DNA from: Viridibacillus sp050279675
GTDB taxonomy: Bacteria > Bacillota > Bacilli > Bacillales_A > Planococcaceae
Direction of reading: 5' to 3'
Length of the DNA: 64,000 nt
Assembly: GCF_050279675.1 (NCBI RefSeq)
Contig: NZ_JBNNUK010000001.1
Span: 310,001 to 374,000, forward strand
Shown here: positions 36,807-45,655 of the stretch, in pieces
Position numbering within the stretch: the first letter of the stretch is position 1
Layout: each line of letters opens with the position of its first letter
Program-made: the position numbers and the translations under genes
The notes under the pieces: model-generated
Told to the model about the DNA's origin: nothing
Database searches by the model: none
The model's input: the letters and a program-made list of their open reading frames with translations, nothing else

Positions 36807-37874
36807 TTGACAAGCGATTTTAAAGAACGAGAAACGGTTGAATTACTGAAGGAATTAGTGAATATTGCTAGTCCATCTGGCTTTACAGAGGACATTATGA
36901 AATATATGTCTGGCCTACTAGAAAAGCTTGGTATATCTTATAAAAAAACAAATAAAGGTGCAATAATCGCAACTATATTAGGTAAAGATGATTCTAGACA
37001 TCGCCTCTTAACAGCTCACACAGATACTTTAGGTGCTATGGTAAAAGAAGTGAAAGAAAATGGACGTTTGAAATTGTCTATGGTAGGAGGATTCAACTGG
37101 AATGCTGTAGAAGGTGAATATTGTACAATTCATACAGCTAAAGGTGATAAAATTAGAGGTACGATTCTAATGCATGAAACGACAGTACATGTTTATCGTG
37201 AAGCAGGGAAACTACCTCGTAATGAAGAGCATATCGAAGTTCGCCTCGATGAAAAAGTATTTAGTTCGAGCGAGATTCGCACTAAAGGCATTGAAGTAGG
37301 AGATTTCGTATCTTTTGATCCACGTTTTGAATTTACTGAGAGTGGGTTTATAAAATCACGTCATTTAGATGACAAAGCGAGCACAACTTTATTATTAAAA
37401 TTACTTGAAAAAATAACTACAGAAAAAATTGAATTACCATATACAACGCATTTCTATATTTCTAATAATGAAGAAATAGGTTACGGAGGAAACTCTAACA
37501 TTCCTCTTCAAACTGTTGAATATATTGCTGTAGATATGGGAGCTATCGGTGATGGACAAGCATCTGATGAATATACTGTTTCTATCTGTGCAAAAGATTC
37601 AAGTGGTCCATATCATTACGCATTAACTAGACAGCTTGTAGCACTTGCAAAAGACAATCACATAGATTATAAATTAGATATTTATCCATACTACGGTTCA
37701 GATGCTTCAGCTGCGATTAGAGCAGGTGCTGATGTGCGACATGCATTATTTGGACCAGGAATTGAAGCGTCGCATGCTTATGAACGTACACATATCGATT
37801 CACTTAGACATACAACAAATTTATTATTAGCATACATCAAATCTCCAATGATTGATGAACAGGAGGCAGAATAA
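36807..37874 (+). CDS. M42 family aminopeptidase
   Basis: 355-aa dinuclear-metal aminopeptidase of family M42 (YsdC/FrvX-like). Metal ligands and catalytic residues: LLTAHTDTLGAM (about 67-78), SRHLDDKASTTLLL (about 188-201), ISNNEEIGYGGNSN (about 222-235), VDMGAIGDG and the terminal ASHAYERTHIDSL. The start is a TTG right after GGGAGGCTTTCAA, giving the normal family length; an in-frame ATG 15 codons upstream lacks a site. These enzymes form large tetrahedral complexes trimming peptides in the cytosol. Its stop codon shares a base with the start of the next gene (murE), so the two are coupled. Confidence 0.86.
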   Translation: MTSDFKERETVELLKELVNIASPSGFTEDIMKYMSGLLEKLGISYKKTNKGAIIATILGKDDSRHRLLTAHTDTLGAMVKEVKENGRLKLSMVGGFNWNAVEGEYCTIHTAKGDKIRGTILMHETTVHVYREAGKLPRNEEHIEVRLDEKVFSSSEIRTKGIEVGDFVSFDPRFEFTESGFIKSRHLDDKASTTLLLKLLEKITTEKIELPYTTHFYISNNEEIGYGGNSNIPLQTVEYIAVDMGAIGDGQASDEYTVSICAKDSSGPYHYALTRQLVALAKDNHIDYKLDIYPYYGSDASAAIRAGADVRHALFGPGIEASHAYERTHIDSLRHTTNLLLAYIKSPMIDEQEAE

Positions 37875-39352
37875 TGCAAGCCACCGAATTACTACAATGT
37901 TTACCAATAAAAAAAGTAATAGGTCAATTACCAGAAAATATTAAAGATATTGCGATTGATTCTCGTGGTGTACAACCAAAAAGTGTGTTCGTCTGTATTA
38001 AAGGTTACACAGTAGATGGTCATGACTATGCACAAAAAGCTGTTGAAAATGGTGCTATTATTATTGTGGCAGACCACGAGTTAGAGCTTGAAGGTGATGT
38101 AGCACAAGTAATCGTAAATAATACTAGTCGTGCACTTGGTCTACTTGCAGCGAAGTTCTTCGATTATCCATCTAAAGACATGACAATGTTTGGGGTAACG
38201 GGAACAAATGGTAAAACGAGTGTTACATCTATAATTCGAGATATTCTTCATGGATTAGGTATTAAAACAGCTTTATCTGGTACAATCGGATTTAATTTGA
38301 ATGGTGTCATGTATGAATCTGCAAACACAACAAGTGATGCCCTTAGTACACAGCAAATGATTTTCCGTGCAGCAGCTGAAGGCTGTCAAGGTATGATTAT
38401 GGAAGTATCTTCACACGGTTTAGTAGAGGGACGTTTAGCAGGTGTCGATTTTGATGTTGCTATTTTCACAAATCTAACGCATGATCACTTAGATTTTCAT
38501 GGCACAATGGAAAACTACGGAAATGCAAAAGGTATGCTTTTCTCTCAACTTGGACAAGACCTTGAAAAGGATAAGGACGCCGTCTTAAATGCTGATGATC
38601 CATGGTCAGAAAAATATCAAGAACTAACACCATTCCCAATATGGACTTACGGTTTAAAAAATGATGCCATTTTTAAAGGTGTTAACTGTCAATATCATAA
38701 TCATATGACTTATTTTGATATGGAAACGCCAGAAGGAACTTTCCCAATTAAAATGCATTTACTTGGCGAATTTAATATTTATAATGTGCTAGCAGCTACT
38801 GCCGCTTTATATGCAAGAGGCTATGCTATTGAAGATATTATTGAACAAGTTGAGGCAATCGAATCTGTAAAAGGCCGAATGCAAGGGATCCCAACAGGTG
38901 ATTTACCTATCTCAATTTTCGTCGATTATGCACATACACCTGATGCTATTGAAAAAGCAATTAGAGCAGCAATGCCTTATAAAAAAAATAAAATGATTTT
39001 CGTCATTGGTACAGGTGGTAATCGTGATAAATCTAAACGACCTGATATGGCAAAAAAGGCTTCACTTTCAGATTACGTAATTTTAACGACAGATGATCCA
39101 CGTTATGAAGAATATGACAGTATTTTAGCTGACCTTGAAAAAGGTATGACACATGATCAGTACGCATGTATTGGCGATCGTGCAGAAGCAGTAAGAAAAG
39201 CTGTAGAAGTTGCTGAACCAGGAGATATAATAATTTTTGCTGGTAAAGGCCACGAAGATTATCAGATTATTGAGAATACAAAATATCCTCATAGTGATGC
39301 AGAGATAGCTTTAGAAGCAGCTCGTGAAAAATTCAAGTCATCAACTAAATAA
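37874..39352 (+). CDS. murE: UDP-MurNAc-tripeptide synthetase (MurE)
   Basis: 492-aa Mur ligase adding the third residue of the peptidoglycan stem peptide. N-terminal domain with DSRGVQPKSVFVCIKGYTVD (about 35-54); ATP loop FGVTGTNGKTSVTSI (about 107-121); carbamylated-Lys and Mg region TNLTHDHLDFHGTMENYGNA (about 200-219); C-terminal VDYAHTPDAIEKA and GTGGNRDKSKRP. The residue-selecting motif reads DDPR (about 407-410) where meso-DAP enzymes have DNPR and Lys enzymes usually lack the Arg. It is coupled to an M42 peptidase and lies outside a cell-division cluster, so it may be a second MurE. Amino-acid specificity (DAP or Lys) is not certain. Confidence 0.86.
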   Translation: MQATELLQCLPIKKVIGQLPENIKDIAIDSRGVQPKSVFVCIKGYTVDGHDYAQKAVENGAIIIVADHELELEGDVAQVIVNNTSRALGLLAAKFFDYPSKDMTMFGVTGTNGKTSVTSIIRDILHGLGIKTALSGTIGFNLNGVMYESANTTSDALSTQQMIFRAAAEGCQGMIMEVSSHGLVEGRLAGVDFDVAIFTNLTHDHLDFHGTMENYGNAKGMLFSQLGQDLEKDKDAVLNADDPWSEKYQELTPFPIWTYGLKNDAIFKGVNCQYHNHMTYFDMETPEGTFPIKMHLLGEFNIYNVLAATAALYARGYAIEDIIEQVEAIESVKGRMQGIPTGDLPISIFVDYAHTPDAIEKAIRAAMPYKKNKMIFVIGTGGNRDKSKRPDMAKKASLSDYVILTTDDPRYEEYDSILADLEKGMTHDQYACIGDRAEAVRKAVEVAEPGDIIIFAGKGHEDYQIIENTKYPHSDAEIALEAAREKFKSSTK

Positions 39353-39367
39353 TGCTAACTATAATAC

Positions 39368-39416
39368 GAAAACACTACAAATGTATGTATTTATTACATT
39401 TGTAGTGTTTTTTTTA
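39368..39416 (+). terminator. Terminator after murE
   Basis: AACACTACAAATGTA and TACATTTGTAGTGTT pair around TGTATTTAT and are followed by a long T-run. Confidence 0.9.
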
Positions 39417-39651
39417 TCTGTTTGTAATTACTGATAGGAATAATTATATGTATAGTTATAGTTATTTTATAATGATCTTACTGAATCTCCCAAATTAAAT
39501 ATACTAGGTAAATAACCTGTACCTATTTGGCGAAGATCCTTAAATGAGGTTCTTATCAAGCAAACGAATACCGATATAGCAGGTCAGAAAATAATGTATG
39601 ATGAATCAAATAAAACTTTTTTAGTAGATAGTAAAGTAAAGAGAAAAACTT

Positions 39652-39747
39652 GATGAAGAGCTAATAAAACATAATTCTTCATTAGGATGGGGACATATTA
39701 ATTTCCTAGGAGAAATCGATTTAAGAAGAAGGATAGTGCACCTTTAG
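39652..39747 (+). pseudogene. Tn3-family transposase C-terminal remnant
   Basis: The plus strand reads DEELIKHNSSLGWGHINFLG then EIDLRRR before a stop, matching the conserved C-terminal end (SPLGWEHINxxGxY) of Tn3-type TnpA. Only about 30 codons remain. A further coding-like piece just upstream (QTNTDIAGQKIMYDESNKTF) is not identified. The rest of 39417-39651 shows no gene. Confidence 0.55.
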
Positions 39748-39778
39748 CATTTCTTCGACCCCTACAAACAAATTAACA

Positions 39779-39821
39779 AAAAAAGCCGATTATCCCTTAA
39801 AGTTCAGGGAATCGGCTTTTT
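39779..39821. terminator. Bidirectional hairpin terminator
   Basis: AAAAAGCCGATTATCCCTTAA and ATTCAGGG-type right arm ending ATCGGCTTTTT pair over about 15 bp. It can serve the minus-strand zinc-ribbon gene or the relics to its left. Confidence 0.7.
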
Positions 39822-39893
39822 CTAAGTGAAAATCTTAACGTAAGGAAGTCGTGTATTGTTGGTTCGACCCCTATAAGTAGTATTTTTATCAAT

Positions 39894-40088
39894 TCAATCT
39901 TTTAATATTAATTTTTCTGGATTTAGGACTTTTGTTGAAGCAACCTCTCCACATTTCATACAAACAGTAAAAACTCTTTCAGAACCAAGAGACAGTTTCT
40001 TATTCATTGGCCGTAATCTCACAAAATCCGTAGCTTGTACAAACGAATCTGCCCCACAATTTTTACATTTCATTTCGGAAGCTTTCAT
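39894..40088 (-). CDS. Small zinc-ribbon protein
   Basis: 64-aa protein with two Cys pairs forming a zinc ribbon: MKCKNCGAD (about 7-15) and VCMKCGEV (about 42-49), separated by a basic segment (DFVRLRPMNKKLSLGSERVF). Small zinc ribbons of this kind bind nucleic acid or act in protein complexes; its function is unknown. ATG follows AAAGGAGGAACAAATAA. It lies 84 bases beyond the pheromone-like peptide gene on the same strand, so it may be co-transcribed with the regulator and peptide, but nothing ties it to the RiPP pathway. Confidence 0.7.
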   Translation of the reverse strand: MKASEMKCKNCGADSFVQATDFVRLRPMNKKLSLGSERVFTVCMKCGEVASTKVLNPEKLILKD

Positions 40089-40172
40089 TTATTTGTTCCT
40101 CCTTTTTATAGAATTAATACTCTTTCGATGTAGAACGCTAAGTAACATCACTTCTTATATTTATCAAACATT

Positions 40173-40304
40173 TCAAATATCATTCATACCTACATGAGTC
40201 ATACCTGGAAGCTGGTCTTCTGCATATTCTAATTTTGATGTATTTGCTATACTCAAAGTTAATAGTACCATCAATAATAATAATACGAATAAATATTTTT
40301 TCAT
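40173..40304 (-). CDS. Candidate PapR-type signalling peptide precursor, 43 aa
   Basis: Unannotated small gene starting one base after the stop of the RNPP-type regulator; its ribosome site (GGGAGG) lies inside the regulator's last codons, so translation should be coupled. The product reads MKKYLFVLLLLMVLLTLSIA, NTSKLEYAEDQLPGMTHVGM and NDI: a positively charged start, a hydrophobic export segment (4-20), then a short polar tail. This is the size, layout and gene order of papR behind plcR: the peptide is exported, trimmed extracellularly, re-imported through an oligopeptide permease and binds the TPR domain of the adjacent regulator. The active form would be a short C-terminal peptide from the LPGMTHVGMNDI end. 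Function is inferred from layout. Confidence 0.68.
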   Translation of the reverse strand: MKKYLFVLLLLMVLLTLSIANTSKLEYAEDQLPGMTHVGMNDI

Positions 40305-40305
40305 T

Positions 40306-41592
40306 TTATAAATCCTCCCAAAAGTTTATATTTTCATTCTTAAAATAGATTGATTTTTCATAATATATAGACGATTCTTTGTATTTTTTGTTCCTTTTTA
40401 GAATGTCTGCAAACTTAATAGTATATTTGTAAGCATGTCTATAATCCTTCTTCTCTTCGAAAAAGTTAATAGCCTCTTTTATAAAAAACATATTAATTTT
40501 TTCATGATTACAGAAGAATTCTTCATATAGTTTAAAATGATATAAGTAAGCTATTAATGTATTTTCATTGCTTGTACTTTCAACTCCTTTATCAATCCAA
40601 TTTAACATACGCTTAATATCTTTCTTTTTGGAATATACTTGTATGATAGAAAATATGGACAATAATTTTTCTTCTTTAGTTTCTTTTTTCTTTAGACTTT
40701 TGAAGAAATATTCTAATGCTTTGTCTAGTTCTCCTATAGCAGAATAGAGTGAACCTATATTTTGATAAAGCACATTCTCATATCTATCAAGGTGAAATTT
40801 TAAAGCCATTTCTAAAGCTTTGTTATAAATATCTAAAGCATCGATGGATTGCTGTAACTTTTTATACGCTATCCCTGTAATGCACAAACTCTCTATAGCC
40901 CTAGTGAAAAATAGCTTATCTCTAAAATATGAGAATGCTTCTTCACTATACTTAATAGCATCGAAGCCTCTATTACCCGACAAGTTTGCAAGAGCACGCA
41001 TATAATTTAAATCTGCCTTTTCCCATTCTGGATAAGATGTTTTAGAAAAAACATGGGCTGCTTCATCAAAATGCATAATAGATTCTTTGGAATTTTTAGA
41101 ATTGTAATGATATATTCCTTGAAGTTTTTTCAGTAAATAATACTGGGTTATATTTAAATCACTTTCATCATGTAATAATTGATCCATACAGTTTTTTATA
41201 TCATTATAATCTGTGTTTAATGATAAAAGAATTCGCAATAAAACTAAATTATAATCATAGTAAATATCTTTTTTAACATATTTAAATCTCATTTCAACTA
41301 ATTCTTTCTGCATAGCTTTTATATAATCTAATTCTCTTCCAAATGTGATATTTTTATAGATATCAAAAAGTTCCCTCCTTAATGATACTTCAATTTCATC
41401 TTCCTCCGTCTCCAAATTCAAAAATGAAATATCTAATTTATTCTTAATCATTTCTAAAATCTCGTGACTAGGTATTGTTTGATTATTCTCTATTTTACTT
41501 AAATAAGACGGAGTACAAATTCCATTCGCTAAATAACTTTGTTTAAAGCCTTTTTTTATGCGTTCGCTTTTTATAATGTGGCCAATTTGCAA
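40306..41592 (-). CDS. RNPP-type quorum-sensing regulator (XRE HTH plus TPR domain, PlcR-like)
   Basis: 428-aa regulator. The N-terminal XRE helix-turn-helix reads QIGHIIKSERIKKGFKQSYL then PSYLSKIENNQTIPSHEI (about 2-45). The rest is all-helical with repeated ~34-residue TPR units, for example YQNIGSLYSAIGELDKALEY and ESLCITGIAYKKLQQSIDAL, forming a peptide-binding superhelix. I prefer the TTG start (LQIGH), which has AAAGGA at 11 bases; an ATG four codons earlier sits almost on that site. The adjacent secreted peptide gene fits a PlcR/PapR pair. It is divergent from the RiPP operon, with an inverted repeat in the shared intergenic region, so cell-density control of the RiPP genes is the straightforward inference. 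Confidence 0.84.
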   Translation of the reverse strand: MQIGHIIKSERIKKGFKQSYLANGICTPSYLSKIENNQTIPSHEILEMIKNKLDISFLNLETEEDEIEVSLRRELFDIYKNITFGRELDYIKAMQKELVEMRFKYVKKDIYYDYNLVLLRILLSLNTDYNDIKNCMDQLLHDESDLNITQYYLLKKLQGIYHYNSKNSKESIMHFDEAAHVFSKTSYPEWEKADLNYMRALANLSGNRGFDAIKYSEEAFSYFRDKLFFTRAIESLCITGIAYKKLQQSIDALDIYNKALEMALKFHLDRYENVLYQNIGSLYSAIGELDKALEYFFKSLKKKETKEEKLLSIFSIIQVYSKKKDIKRMLNWIDKGVESTSNENTLIAYLYHFKLYEEFFCNHEKINMFFIKEAINFFEEKKDYRHAYKYTIKFADILKRNKKYKESSIYYEKSIYFKNENINFWEDL

Positions 41593-41700
41593 TGAACAAC
41601 ACATCCTTTAAATTATTTAGTCAAATGTAGGAAAGTAAAATCGAAATCGCCTCTTTTTTTGTAAAATTCTGAAAAAAATTCCCAACATCAGCCTATTTAT

Positions 41701-41749
41701 TTTAAGTATATACGAGATTTATAATATATTTAATACTTAAACTATACGA
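41701..41749. promoter_or_regulatory. Candidate operator between the regulator and the RiPP operon
   Basis: TTTAAGTAT (41701-41709) and ATACTTAAA (41733-41741) are perfect 9-bp inverted arms 32 bp apart, about three helical turns. TATACGA occurs twice in direct orientation (41709-41715 and 41743-41749). It does not match the PlcR box consensus. The position in the divergent intergenic region suggests a binding site for the RNPP regulator. No clear sigma-A promoter could be fixed. Confidence 0.45.
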
Positions 41750-41951
41750 ATTTTAAAAAAATATAAAAATATAACGGTGGTGAAGAGATTAAGCTGGGAC
41801 GAAATGTTTAGATATAATTTTTTCTCAAATAGACATTTCATATTAGCTACTAACAATAAAGATTATATATTAATTATATCTATCATTACAAATACTTACA
41901 ATAAAGACTGTATTTGTAATTTTGTTTTATTTGAAAGGAAGGTGTTATTAA

Positions 41952-42857
41952 ATGAAGATGAATCCTAACTTTATTATTGAGCGGTGCGAGAAAAATAAAG
42001 TGTTTTTAAGTAATCGAAAATCATGTAAAGGCTACTATATTCATTTAAATAATGAGAGAGTAGAGAATTTAACTGAATATCGAATTGAATCATTAATACC
42101 AATTGGTTTCTATGATGAAGATTCTTATAAAAAGCCACATCTAATTAATAAATTTATATCGTTTCAACGTCCTATGGAGGAAAAAAAATTATTTTCTATT
42201 AGCATATGGATAATGATAGTAGGGATTATAGGAGCTATTATATCGGTCTGGTATGCTTGGCCAGTGATGAAAGATATGTCAAATTTAAGGATGGTCAGAT
42301 CAGAATTTTTACAGTCAATTGCTATTTTTTTAATTGGTATTATTGTTATTCATGAAATGTTTCATGTTATAAGTGCTAGGTTACAGCAGATTGAGGTGTT
42401 TTCAATATGGTTTAAACTGAAGTTTTATTTTATACCCATTTTTTATGTAAAAATTATTCCAACAGGAAATGATTTGAAAAGAGCAAACATTGCTTTTGCA
42501 GGAAATATAGCAGATGTATTACTAATTATGCTTTATAGCGGTGTTGTTATTTTGACTGAAGATCCTATGTGGTCTATCGTCCTATCATTTCAACTTATTA
42601 TGAGTGTGTTTAATTACAATATTTTATTTCCAACGGATTTTTATATCGGACTTTTTTCGTTTATAAAAAAGCCAAACTTCCGTGTTGAATCAGTTAATTT
42701 CACAAAACAATTTTTCAGAAAACCTACTACGATTAAAGAAAAGGGACACTTACTACAATTAATATATGGCATCTTATTTTACGGGATGTTGACACTATTT
42801 ATATTCGTGACAGGATGGAATATTATGTCTTGGATTATGCGAGGTGTTATCGAATGA
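41952..42857 (+). CDS. Membrane zinc metalloprotease-like protein (HExxH, M50/DUF3267-like)
   Basis: 301-aa membrane protein with about five to six helices. HEMFH (134-138) in a membrane segment (FLIGIIVIHEMFHVISARLQ) and the later NIAFAGNIADVLLIML stretch resemble DUF3267/M50-type intramembrane metalloproteins. The N-terminal ~80 residues are soluble (RCEKNKVFLSNRKSCKGYYI). ATG follows GAAAGGAAGGTGTTATTA. It is the first gene of the RiPP operon and its stop overlaps the dehydratase start (ATGA). It could be the leader peptidase, which is otherwise missing from the cluster, an immunity protein, or a maturation factor; the sequence does not decide. Confidence 0.7.
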   Translation: MKMNPNFIIERCEKNKVFLSNRKSCKGYYIHLNNERVENLTEYRIESLIPIGFYDEDSYKKPHLINKFISFQRPMEEKKLFSISIWIMIVGIIGAIISVWYAWPVMKDMSNLRMVRSEFLQSIAIFLIGIIVIHEMFHVISARLQQIEVFSIWFKLKFYFIPIFYVKIIPTGNDLKRANIAFAGNIADVLLIMLYSGVVILTEDPMWSIVLSFQLIMSVFNYNILFPTDFYIGLFSFIKKPNFRVESVNFTKQFFRKPTTIKEKGHLLQLIYGILFYGMLTLFIFVTGWNIMSWIMRGVIE

Positions 42858-44971
42858 ATGAAGTAATTTGTATGAAAAGGGAAACTTTATTTAAAACAGA
42901 AGCCTTAGAGGCATTAAAAGATGAACCTCTAAAAATGTATTCACATTGTCGTGAGTTTAAGAGTAGGTTTGAACAGGTTAAAACACATTTACTAGAGATG
43001 TTACATAAAGAAACGAAAAGACTTTATGAAAATGAAAACTTACTAGTAATGCGTTCTTATTTAAATATTAAAAAAACGATAAAAAAACAACGAAGTATTC
43101 GTGAAACAATCATCGATGAGTTAAGCGATCTGCAGATACAAGAACATTGTAGAATCTATAATGAAATATTTGGATTAGTACAGTCGATTGAGAATCAAGT
43201 TGAAGAAGCTTTTTTAATGAAAGTAAATCGTTATGAACCATTCTTAGCACATCCAGAATTTCAGCAAGCACTAGTAATTACAGCTTATGAAGCTTATGAA
43301 CAACTTATCAGTCCAGAAATTACAAAAGACTCAATCAACAGAGCACGTTATCGTTTTATCCAACGTGCAACTGTAAAAACAAGCCCCCTGAGTTATTTAG
43401 GGAAAACCACATATTTAAGTGATCATTCCGAAGTAACTGAACAAATAAAGCTAAACAATGTAGTGAAATATTTACTTTTGATGGCTTCCCTACAAAATAA
43501 GGATCTAGACCAAGTACTCCAAATTATCGTACGTCCAACAATAAAAAAATGCAATGGCATGGAAGCTGTTTACTATGAAAAAAATTATTTACTAAAAGGT
43601 GTAGATTGGGTACTCAAGCAGGATGATTTATTACATCAAAAAGAGATTGTCGCATTCTTAGCCTCTATCCAACATTGTAAGACTCCTGCGCAAGTAAAGC
43701 AGAAAGTGATGCAACATAAAAAGCTAACGTATGAATTATTAGTAAATAATGGTTTAGTAATACCTGATTTCAACTTTTACTACCATGAAAGTGGAAATTT
43801 CGATAACCTTTTAAAGTATATATTTACCGAAAGAGAACGAACATTACTTTATCCAAAAACAATTAATGAAATCGCATTTGAAACCGTACAAGAACTATTA
43901 ATAGGTTATTTAGAACAATTTAGTAGTAAGTATTACGGGCAGAGTTATGAAGAAAAATTAAAAAATATATCGTTATTTTATCATGATTATGTTGCCTTTG
44001 ATCAATTTAATACTCCTCAAATAGAGAAGGAATTTATTCAAAAAGTACTTGATAATTATGTAACGGTTAACAGACGGTCCTACAAGATTCACCAAATGTT
44101 ATTTATGAATAAGGATCGATATGATGGGCAAACAGTCTTAGCCATTTTTGCAGATATTCATGAGCAATTACAATTTAAAAAAATACAAATGCCCTTACCC
44201 ATGATTTCATTTAATCCATCTATGAAAAAAAGTGCTCTTCTATACTTACAAAGCGCAACAGATGGATCCCTAGTTTTAAATACAATTAACATTGGAAATG
44301 GTGGAGTATATCATCGTTATGGGCATTTATTCAATGAAAGTATCAATAATCGCTTAAAAACATACTATGAGAATTTATTTACAACATCATATCCAATTTA
44401 TGAACTTGTGATTGATGAGGAAATTTCGAATCATATTGATGTAGGAAAATCTTTGTATCCTAAATTAAAATGGCCAGAAGATTTTTTAGATGTGAAACTT
44501 CAAATTACAAATCATGAGATTAAATTTTTGCGAAATGGAAAACCCATTCAGTTAATCTATGTCGGAACAGTACCGTACCACTTATTTACGGGTATTAAAA
44601 GTTATTTATTACAACTCATTCATCCTTGGACAATTGATATAGACAGTAAGAACTTTAATAAAAGGGAAAGCACTCAATTAGACTGGCACTCAATTAGTGA
44701 TACAGATGAGATAACGGATACATTGTTTTACTATTCTATAACTGCTTATTTCACATCTCATAATTTACCATTCGAATTTTTTGTAAAGAAAAAATTCACC
44801 AATTTTAATGCAAGAAAACCAATTTGGATTTCATTATATTCGGTAGAGTCCATTAAAGTTCTAAAGCATTTATTGTTAAATGAACGTTCTATTGAAATAG
44901 AAGAAGTAAAGCCAATGTTTACAGGAGAATGTGTAGAGGAGTTTTGTATATTAGCAACGGAAGGAGAATAG
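42854..44971 (+). CDS. LanB-type dehydratase, glutamylation subunit (Lant_dehydr_N)
   Basis: 705-aa protein of the tRNA-Glu-dependent dehydratase class that glutamylates Ser/Thr of a RiPP precursor. The length and the motif RARYRFIQRATVKTSPLSYL (about 157-176) correspond to the R..R...R.TPFS region of split LanB proteins of thiopeptide and goadsporin pathways (TbtB/GodF-like); further matches are the FNPSMKKSALLYLQSATDGS to YHRYGHLFN stretch and the C-terminal YVGTVPYHLFTGIKSYLLQL. The elimination domain is absent and encoded separately by the next gene. I use the ATG overlapping the previous stop (ATGA), with GAGGTG upstream, rather than an earlier in-frame ATG. It should make dehydroalanine and dehydrobutyrine from the Ser/Thr-rich cores. 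Confidence 0.82.
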   Translation: MNEVICMKRETLFKTEALEALKDEPLKMYSHCREFKSRFEQVKTHLLEMLHKETKRLYENENLLVMRSYLNIKKTIKKQRSIRETIIDELSDLQIQEHCRIYNEIFGLVQSIENQVEEAFLMKVNRYEPFLAHPEFQQALVITAYEAYEQLISPEITKDSINRARYRFIQRATVKTSPLSYLGKTTYLSDHSEVTEQIKLNNVVKYLLLMASLQNKDLDQVLQIIVRPTIKKCNGMEAVYYEKNYLLKGVDWVLKQDDLLHQKEIVAFLASIQHCKTPAQVKQKVMQHKKLTYELLVNNGLVIPDFNFYYHESGNFDNLLKYIFTERERTLLYPKTINEIAFETVQELLIGYLEQFSSKYYGQSYEEKLKNISLFYHDYVAFDQFNTPQIEKEFIQKVLDNYVTVNRRSYKIHQMLFMNKDRYDGQTVLAIFADIHEQLQFKKIQMPLPMISFNPSMKKSALLYLQSATDGSLVLNTINIGNGGVYHRYGHLFNESINNRLKTYYENLFTTSYPIYELVIDEEISNHIDVGKSLYPKLKWPEDFLDVKLQITNHEIKFLRNGKPIQLIYVGTVPYHLFTGIKSYLLQLIHPWTIDIDSKNFNKRESTQLDWHSISDTDEITDTLFYYSITAYFTSHNLPFEFFVKKKFTNFNARKPIWISLYSVESIKVLKHLLLNERSIEIEEVKPMFTGECVEEFCILATEGE

Positions 44972-44974
44972 TAA

Positions 44975-45640
44975 ATGTGGCATAGTTATCATATTTATCT
45001 ACATGATCGTACGTTTTTTTTACAACAGTTGCATCGTTTACAAGGTTGTTATCAAAACAGTGAACTTTTCTTTATTCAATATCTAGACCAAATTGGTTAT
45101 CATTTTCGTTTACGCGTGCGAAGTGAAGAACCTGAGGAAGTTGAGCACATGATAAAAGATTACTTTGGTAATTACCGTATTTTGAAAAAGATTTATGACC
45201 CAGAATACAGTTTATTTATGGAAGCACTACCCACTTATGAAGAGTATTCAGTTAAATTAACGGAATTTTTAGTTAAATATAGGGGTATTTTGCCTCATCA
45301 TTATATAGAAGATATTATCAAGCAGTTATTACAACATTTTAATTGCAATCACAGCAGATTTATTCAATCCTATATGACTTATTGGAAAGGATATGCTCGC
45401 TTTCAGAATAATCATCAGCAAGAAAGCTTACGTCAGCAGCTAAGTACAACAGTTGATAGTCCACCGTTTTCTAACATTATTTCTATATTAAATTCTCTAG
45501 GAGAACACCATTTAAGTGAAGATTTTTGCTTTAAATTTTTACACATGACACTGAATAAATTTGGATTTAGCATTCCAGATGAACTTGTCATTCTCTCTAT
45601 TTATTTAAAGCAGCAACAATTAATCAGCACCTCAAAATGA
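44975..45640 (+). CDS. SpaB_C-type glutamate elimination subunit
   Basis: 221-aa protein matching the SpaB_C / thiopeptide-type bacteriocin biosynthesis domain. It starts WHSYHIYLHDRTFFLQQLHR, has the signature FFIQYLDQIGYHFRLRVR (about 31-48; relatives read FFIRY.D.G.HLRLR), then KKIYDPEYSLFMEALP (about 68-83; YxPE-type motif) and the C-terminal HMTLNKFGFSIPDELVILSI. It begins 3 bases after the glutamylation subunit ends, with GGAAGGAG in that gene's last codons. Together they should form a complete split dehydratase. Thiopeptide clusters carry a second SpaB_C-like protein as pyridine synthase; only this one is present here, so elimination is the likelier role. Confidence 0.8.
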   Translation: MWHSYHIYLHDRTFFLQQLHRLQGCYQNSELFFIQYLDQIGYHFRLRVRSEEPEEVEHMIKDYFGNYRILKKIYDPEYSLFMEALPTYEEYSVKLTEFLVKYRGILPHHYIEDIIKQLLQHFNCNHSRFIQSYMTYWKGYARFQNNHQQESLRQQLSTTVDSPPFSNIISILNSLGEHHLSEDFCFKFLHMTLNKFGFSIPDELVILSIYLKQQQLISTSK

Positions 45641-45655
45641 GAAAGGAGCATTATT

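Noticed and set aside
39750..39875. TTCGACCCCTA repeated at 39754 and 39864, resembling a tmRNA or tRNA T-loop end
   Set aside because: No acceptor stem or other tmRNA/tRNA arms could be found around either copy.
41777..41968. 63-codon frame between the operator and the metalloprotease-like gene
   Set aside because: GTG start without a ribosome site, A/T-rich composition, overlaps the well-supported gene start at 41952; most likely untranslated leader.
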